Shown piece after piece: positions 13,574-18,130 of a stretch of 18,130 bases of DNA. How positions within the stretch are numbered: position 1 is the stretch's first letter; the number at the start of each line of letters is the position of its first letter. The position numbers and the translations under genes were made by a program. Below the pieces are notes generated by a model. It was not told the DNA's origin. It saw nothing but the letters and a program-made list of their open reading frames with translations, and did no database searches. Source of the stretch: an uncultured Collinsella sp. (GTDB lineage: Bacteria > Actinomycetota > Coriobacteriia > Coriobacteriales > Coriobacteriaceae); the NCBI GenBank assembly GCA_902493915.1, contig CABUQY010000032.1:1-18130 (forward strand). The letters run 5' to 3'.

Positions 13574-13610
13574 AAAAAAGAACCCGCCACCGGATGTGTC
13601 GGTGGCGGGT
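13574..13610 (-). terminator. Intrinsic terminator after purL
   Basis: On the minus strand ACCCGCCACC pairs with GGTGGCGGGT (10-bp perfect stem, plus positions 13601-13610 and 13582-13591, 9-nt loop). The stem is followed by TTCTTTTTTG, ending at 13574. This is a textbook intrinsic terminator 37 bp after the purL stop. Only about 14 bp separate its U-tract from the EamA ribosome site. Confidence 0.88.
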
Positions 13611-13615
13611 GTTGT

Positions 13616-13641
13616 TACCCGAAGGGATTGTACCCGATGGG
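13616..13641 (-). repeat. Two tandem CCC(A/T)TCGGGTA repeats
   Basis: TACCCGAAGGG (13616-13626) and TACCCGATGGG (13631-13641) match at 10 of 11 positions with a 15-bp period. On the minus strand they read CCCATCGGGTA then CCCTTCGGGTA. The second can form a C(UUCG)G tetraloop mini-hairpin. Between them lies TACAAT, a possible -10 for the EamA gene. Whether they are an operator or RNA structure is unknown. Confidence 0.35.
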
Positions 13642-13647
13642 AAAGGT

Positions 13648-16600
13648 TTAAGCGAAGTAGGCCACGCCGCTCTCAAAGATCGGCATGAACTTATCGCCGG
13701 GGACATGCTCGGGCACGTTGCGGTACAGGTTGTCGCCGCGACGCTCGGCATGGCCCATCTTGCCCAGGACGCGGCCGTCGGGGCTCGTGATGCCCTCGAT
13801 GGCGAGTGCGGAGCCGTTGGGGTTGACGGAGAGATCCATGCTGGGCTTGCCGTCCTCGCCCACGTACTGCGTGGCGACCTGGCCGTTGGCGATCAGCTGG
13901 GCGAGCACATCGTCATTGGCGACAAAGCGGCCCTCGCCGTGGCTGATGGCGACGGTGTAGGGGTCGTCCAGGCTGCACTGCGACAGCCACGGGGACAAGT
14001 TGGACGAGATGCGGGTGCGCACCAGACGGCTCTGGTGGCGACCGATGGTGTTGAACGTCAACGTGGGCGCATCGGGCGTGGCGTCGACGATGTCGCCGTA
14101 GGGCACCAGGCCGAGCTTGATCAGGGCCTGGAAGCCGTTGCAGATGCCCAGCATCAGGCCATCGCGGGCCTTGAGCAGGTCGCGGACTGCCTCGGTGACC
14201 TCGGGAGCGCGGAAGAACGCCGTGATGAACTTGGCGGAGCCGTCGGGCTCGTCGCCGCCCGAGAAGCCGCCGGGGATCATGACGATCTGGCTTGCGCGGA
14301 TGCGGCGGGCAAGCTCGTGGGTGCTCTCGGCGACGGCCTCGGGCGTGAGGTTGTTGATCACGAAGGTGTCGGCCTCGGCGCCGGCGGCACGGAAGGCGCG
14401 GGCGCTATCGTACTCGCAGTTGTTTCCGGGGAACACGGGGATAACCACGCGCGGGCGGGCGATCTTGGCGCCGCCGTACACGTGGATGTCCTTGGCGCGG
14501 AAGTCGATGGTCTCGACCTCGGCGGTCTCGCCGGCGCTGCGGTAGGCAAAGACGCCCTCGATGCCGCTCTCCCAGGCCTCCTGGAGCTCGGAGAGCTCGA
14601 TGACTTCGGAACCGGTGTCGATGACATAGCCCTCGACGGTGGTGCCCAGGGGCTCGACGACAACGCCGTCGGCGACCTCGGGCAGCTCGGCATCCTCGGC
14701 GAGCTCGACGATAAAGCTGCCGTAGAGCGGGGTGAAGAGGCTCTCCACGTCTACATCCTCGGCAAGCTCGATACCGATCTGGTTACCGACGCACATCTTA
14801 AAGAGGCTCTCGGCGCCGCAGCCGTAGCCGGGCGTGGAGATGGCCAGGGCGTTGCCGGTAGCAGTGAGCGCCTCGACGGCGTCAAACGCGGCGAGCAGCT
14901 GCTGAGCATCGGGGCGGTAGTCCTCGCCATAGATGGCGGGGGCGATGCGGACGACGCGGTGCGTGAGGCCCTTGAACTCGGGCGAGACGGCGCGGGCGGC
15001 CTTGCCCACGGCGACGGCGAAGCTGATCAGGGTCGGCGGAACGTTGAGCTCGCCGGCCTCGTCCTCAAACGAGCCGCTCATGGAATCCTTGCCACCGATG
15101 GCGCCGGCACCCAGGTCGACCTGGGCCATAAGGGCACCCAGGACGGCGGCCATGGGCTTGCCCCAGCGCTCTGCCTCGGTGCGCAGGCGCTCGAAGTACT
15201 CCTGGAAGGAGAGGTAGGCGCGCTTGTGCTCAAAGCCGGCGGCAACGAGCTTGGCGATGGACTCGACCACGGACAGGTAGGCGCCCGCAAACTGGTCGGC
15301 CTCCATCAGATAGGGGTTGAAGCCCCATGCCATGGCACTCGCCGTGGTGGTCTCGCCGTCCACGGGGAACTTGGCGACCATGGCCGAGCTGGGGGTGAGC
15401 TGCGTCTTGCCGCCAAAGGGCATGAGCACGGTCGCGGCGCCGATGGTGGAGTCGAAGCGCTCGGAAAGGCCCTTGTTGGAAGCGACGTTGAGGTCGGTGA
15501 CAAGCGAGGTCATGCGCTCGGCGAGCGTGGTGCCGGCCCAGCTTGGCTGCCACACGCTACGGGCGCACACGTGGGCGACCTGGTGCTTGGGTGCGCCGTT
15601 GGAGTTGAGGAACTCGCGGGACAGGTCGACGATGGCGACGCCGTTCCAGGCCATGCGCATGCGCGGCTCGGCGGTAACCTCGGCGATAACGGTCGCCTCG
15701 AGGTTCTCCTCAGCGGCGTAGCCCATGAACTCCTCGACGTCACCGTCGGCGACGGCACAGGCCATGCGCTCCTGGGACTCAGAGATAGCGAGCTCGGTGC
15801 CGTCCAGGCCGTCGTACTTCTTGGTCACGGTATCAAGGTCGACATACAGGCCGTCGGCAAGCTCGCCCACGGCGACCGAGACGCCGCCGGCGCCAAAGTC
15901 GTTGCAGCGCTTGATCAGACGGCAGGCGTCGCCGCGGCGGAACAGGCGCTGCAGCTTGCGCTCGACAGGGGCGTTGCCCTTCTGGACCTCAGCACCCGAG
16001 GTCTCGATGGACTCGGTGTTCTGGGTCTTGGAGGAGCCGGTGGCGCCACCGATGCCATCGCGGCCGGTGCGGCCGCCCAGCAGGATGATCTTGTCGGTGG
16101 GGGCAGGGCACTCGCGACGAACGTGGTTTGCCGGGGTAGCGCCCACGACGGCGCCAACCTCCATGCGCTTGGCCACGTAACCGGGGTGATAGAGTTCGTT
16201 GACCTGACCGGTGGCAAGGCCGATCTGGTTGCCGTAGCTGGAGTAGCCGGCGGCGGCAGTGGTCACGAGCTTGCGCTGCGGCAGCTTGCCCTCGAGCGTC
16301 TCGGAAACCGGGACGGTGGGGTCGCCGGCGCCGGTGACGCGCATGGCCTGGTACACATAGCTGCGGCCCGAGAGCGGGTCGCGGATGGCGCCGCCCACGC
16401 AGGTGGCGGCACCGCCGAAGGGCTCGATCTCGGTCGGGTGGTTGTGGGTCTCGTTCTTAAAGAGGAACAGCCAGTCCTGGTCCTCGCCATCGACATCGAC
16501 CTTCACCTTGACGGTGCAGGCGTTGATCTCCTCGGACTCGTCGACATCGGTCATGACGCCGGTCTTCTTAAGGTACTTGGCGCCGATGGTGCCCATGTCC

Positions 16601-17394
16601 ATGAGGCAGACGGGCTTGGCGTCGCGGCCGAGTTCGTGGCGCATCTCCATGTAGCGGTCGAAGGCTTGCTGCACCACGGCGTCGTCGATCGTCACGTCGT
16701 CCAGGACGGTGCCGAAGGTGGTGTGGCGGCAGTGGTCGGACCAGTAGGTGTCGATCACGCGGATCTCGGTGATGGTGGGGTCGCGGTCCTCATCGCGGAA
16801 GTACTGCTGGCAGAAGGCGATGTCCGCCTCGTCCATGGCAAGGCCGCGATCGGCGATAAAGGCGGCAAGGCCGGCCTCGTCGAGCTCGCGGAAGCCGTCG
16901 AGCACCTCGACGGGCTGGGGCTCGGGGGTCTCCATGTACAGCGTCTCGGGCAGGTCGAGCGAGGCGATGCGCGCCTCGACGGGGTTCACCACGTAGTGCT
17001 TGATGGCATCGATGGCGGCCTCGTCCAGAGCGCCCGAGATCATATAGACCTTGGCGGAGCGCACGGCGGGGCGCTCGCCCTGGCTGATGAGCTGCACACA
17101 CTCGCTGGCGGAGTCGGCGCGCTGGTCAAACTGGCCAGGCAGGAATTCGACGGCAAAGACGGCGCCATCGCTTGCGGGGAGCTCGTCGTAGGTCACATCG
17201 ACCTGGGGCTCGCTAAAGACGGTCGGCACGCAGGAGCGGAAAAGCTCCTCGTCGATGCCCTCGACGTCGTAGCGGTTGATGATCCTCAGGGCCTCGATGC
17301 CCTTGATGCCGAGAATTTCGGTCAGCTCGCCCTTGAGCTGCTGAGCCTCGACGTCGAACCCGGGTTTCTTCTCCACGTAGATACGAGAGACCAT
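13648..17394 (-). CDS. purL: Phosphoribosylformylglycinamidine synthase, single-chain (PurL with fused glutaminase)
   Basis: The product is 1248 aa from the ATG at 17394 (MVSRIYVEKKPGFDVEAQQL), preceded by AGGAAGGCAGGA; the frame stays open upstream to 17502 but without family sequence. The enzyme converts FGAR, glutamine and ATP to FGAM in purine synthesis. The N-terminal PurS-like part is followed by the two AIRS-like synthase halves. These show ETHNHPTEIEPFGGAATCVG (near 313), GGRTGRDGIGGATGSSKTQ, NDFGAGGVSVAVGELADG and GGKDSMSGSF. The C-terminal class I glutaminase has PVFPGNNCEYDSARAF, GGFSGGDEPDG, the nucleophile Cys1085 in GICNGFQA, and His1152/Glu1154 in SHGEGRF. Length and organisation fit the roughly 1240-residue type of Clostridia and Coriobacteriia, not the split PurS/PurL/PurQ set. 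No other pur gene is adjacent in the window. Confidence 0.96.
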   Translation of the reverse strand: MVSRIYVEKKPGFDVEAQQLKGELTEILGIKGIEALRIINRYDVEGIDEELFRSCVPTVFSEPQVDVTYDELPASDGAVFAVEFLPGQFDQRADSASECVQLISQGERPAVRSAKVYMISGALDEAAIDAIKHYVVNPVEARIASLDLPETLYMETPEPQPVEVLDGFRELDEAGLAAFIADRGLAMDEADIAFCQQYFRDEDRDPTITEIRVIDTYWSDHCRHTTFGTVLDDVTIDDAVVQQAFDRYMEMRHELGRDAKPVCLMDMGTIGAKYLKKTGVMTDVDESEEINACTVKVKVDVDGEDQDWLFLFKNETHNHPTEIEPFGGAATCVGGAIRDPLSGRSYVYQAMRVTGAGDPTVPVSETLEGKLPQRKLVTTAAAGYSSYGNQIGLATGQVNELYHPGYVAKRMEVGAVVGATPANHVRRECPAPTDKIILLGGRTGRDGIGGATGSSKTQNTESIETSGAEVQKGNAPVERKLQRLFRRGDACRLIKRCNDFGAGGVSVAVGELADGLYVDLDTVTKKYDGLDGTELAISESQERMACAVADGDVEEFMGYAAEENLEATVIAEVTAEPRMRMAWNGVAIVDLSREFLNSNGAPKHQVAHVCARSVWQPSWAGTTLAERMTSLVTDLNVASNKGLSERFDSTIGAATVLMPFGGKTQLTPSSAMVAKFPVDGETTTASAMAWGFNPYLMEADQFAGAYLSVVESIAKLVAAGFEHKRAYLSFQEYFERLRTEAERWGKPMAAVLGALMAQVDLGAGAIGGKDSMSGSFEDEAGELNVPPTLISFAVAVGKAARAVSPEFKGLTHRVVRIAPAIYGEDYRPDAQQLLAAFDAVEALTATGNALAISTPGYGCGAESLFKMCVGNQIGIELAEDVDVESLFTPLYGSFIVELAEDAELPEVADGVVVEPLGTTVEGYVIDTGSEVIELSELQEAWESGIEGVFAYRSAGETAEVETIDFRAKDIHVYGGAKIARPRVVIPVFPGNNCEYDSARAFRAAGAEADTFVINNLTPEAVAESTHELARRIRASQIVMIPGGFSGGDEPDGSAKFITAFFRAPEVTEAVRDLLKARDGLMLGICNGFQALIKLGLVPYGDIVDATPDAPTLTFNTIGRHQSRLVRTRISSNLSPWLSQCSLDDPYTVAISHGEGRFVANDDVLAQLIANGQVATQYVGEDGKPSMDLSVNPNGSALAIEGITSPDGRVLGKMGHAERRGDNLYRNVPEHVPGDKFMPIFESGVAYFA

Positions 17395-17578
17395 TGGTTC
17401 CTGCCTTCCTGATCGGTTGGGCGTACGGTACGGTATGCGGCAGCGGTCGGTTTGCGGGGTCTGCCCTGCGGTCGCCTTGAGCCACATGTTTGTAAACCTC
17501 ACTATGATACGACAGCTCGCGGCGCGGTGAGGACGGCGAGGGTGCTACAGTGAAGCGCAAACAAGAGAAAGGCATCAC
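17395..17578. promoter_or_regulatory. Divergent control region between purL and the antiporter gene
   Basis: This 184-bp gap holds the promoters of both genes. The least GC-rich part (17485-17510) includes GTTTGTAAAC, an imperfect palindrome, and overlapping -10-like elements TATGAT (plus, 17503-17508) and TATCAT (minus, 17504-17509) without a convincing -35. In the purL leader a short tandem TACGG-TACGG-TATG run lies at 17424-17437. I looked for a purine riboswitch fold and did not see one. Confidence 0.4.
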
Positions 17579-18130
17579 ATGGCATTCGTTTCGCTCGCCA
17601 TCATCGCACTCGTGGCCTTTGCAAGCCCCTTTATCGCCTCGGCGATTCCTGGAAAACCCGTTCCCGAGACGGTCTTTTTGCTCGTGCTCGGCGCGGTGCT
17701 GGGACCCCATATGCTCGGCGTCATCCATGTAGATGCCGAGGTCTCGCTTGTGTCCGAGCTCGGTCTGGCCTTTTTGTTCCTGCTTGCCGGCTTTGAGATC
17801 GATCCCAAGAGCATCACGGGTGTCGAGGGGCGCTACGGCTTGGCAACGTGGGTCGTCACGTTTGGTATCGCCTGGCTTGCCGTGCGCTTTACCCCGTGGT
17901 TCTCGGTCAGCCATTTCGACGGTATCGCCGTGACGCTTGCCCTCACTTCTACGGCGCTCGGCACGCTCGTGCCCATCATGCGTGAGCGTTCACTTGTCGG
18001 AACGCGCGTGGGCGACTCGATTCTCGCGTATGGCACCTGGGGCGAGCTCGGCCCCGTGCTTGCCATGTCGGTGCTGCTGTCTGCCCGTACCGGCATCCAA
18101 ACGCTCGTGATTCTTGGCCTGTTTGCGGTG
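17579..18130 (+). CDS. Cation:proton antiporter (Kef/CPA2-type), 3' end cut by window edge
   Basis: An open frame of 184 codons runs from the ATG at 17579, with AGAAAGG 8 bases upstream, to the right edge. The sequence is strongly hydrophobic with the start of a Na_H_Exchanger (PF00999) fold: IPGKPVPETVFLLVLGAVLG, then LVSELGLAFLFLLAGFEIDP (the conserved 'LAGFEID/LEID' element), LALTSTALGTLVPIMRE and GDSILAYGTWGELGPVLAMS. This matches Kef-type or NapA-like monovalent cation/proton antiporters in the cytoplasmic membrane. The ion exchanged is not predictable, and any C-terminal regulatory domain is outside the window. It is divergent from purL. Confidence 0.88.
   Translation, partial: MAFVSLAIIALVAFASPFIASAIPGKPVPETVFLLVLGAVLGPHMLGVIHVDAEVSLVSELGLAFLFLLAGFEIDPKSITGVEGRYGLATWVVTFGIAWLAVRFTPWFSVSHFDGIAVTLALTSTALGTLVPIMRERSLVGTRVGDSILAYGTWGELGPVLAMSVLLSARTGIQTLVILGLFAV

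Noticed and set aside
13417..17412. Plus-strand open frame of 1331 codons antisense to purL and part of the EamA gene
   Set aside because: It is a shadow of GC-rich third positions in purL. Its translation is Gly/Ala/Val/His/Asp-biased with no domain, no sensible ribosome site, and it runs through the purL terminator. The minus frame carries every PurL motif.
17395..17578. Purine riboswitch upstream of purL
   Set aside because: I could not find the conserved three-way junction core; only short repeats and a weak hairpin are present.

Overview
The window looks like an ordinary chromosomal stretch from a high-GC, Gram-positive gut anaerobe of the class Coriobacteriia, most likely Collinsella or a close relative. 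This is an inference from several things: GC-rich third codon positions, a single-chain FGAM synthase (PurL) of about 1250 residues with a fused glutaminase, a sortase-type LAQTGD wall-sorting signal, an anaerobic FAD oxidase/Etf operon with a ferredoxin-fused EtfA, and an AzlCD pair. I see no transposase, phage gene, CRISPR array, tRNA or rRNA.

Left part (1-4008, all minus strand). A DUF554-type membrane protein runs off the left edge. Upstream of it is a five-gene unit that I can only partly name. In transcription order it encodes a 98-aa protein of unknown function, a 169-aa protein with one N-terminal membrane anchor, a 199-aa secreted protein, a very small protein with both a signal peptide and an LAQTGD sorting signal, and a 476-aa cysteine-containing secreted protein. 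The first two genes overlap by ATGA, the third and fourth overlap, and the fourth and fifth lie 18 bp apart. It looks like a cell-surface module and is the least described part of the window. Its leader (4009-4354) holds a perfect 8-bp hairpin and helically phased TGAC repeats.

Middle part (4355-7980, plus strand). A compact three-gene operon encodes a GlcD/lactate-dehydrogenase-type FAD oxidase, EtfB, and an EtfA carrying an N-terminal two-cluster ferredoxin domain. This is the gene set expected of an electron-confurcating 2-hydroxyacid (probably lactate) dehydrogenase. It ends tail-to-tail with a minus-strand HD phosphohydrolase; the two stop codons share the palindrome CTAG.

Right-middle part (8916-12425, plus strand). 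An AzlC/AzlD branched-chain amino acid exporter pair is followed by a KdgT-type 2-keto-3-deoxygluconate permease and a membrane-bound GGDEF diguanylate cyclase with seven predicted membrane segments. Good intrinsic terminators follow kdgT and the GGDEF gene.

Right part (12613-18130). An EamA/DMT transporter and the 1248-aa purL lie on the minus strand with a strong terminator between them. Divergent from purL, a Kef/CPA2-type cation:proton antiporter runs off the right edge.
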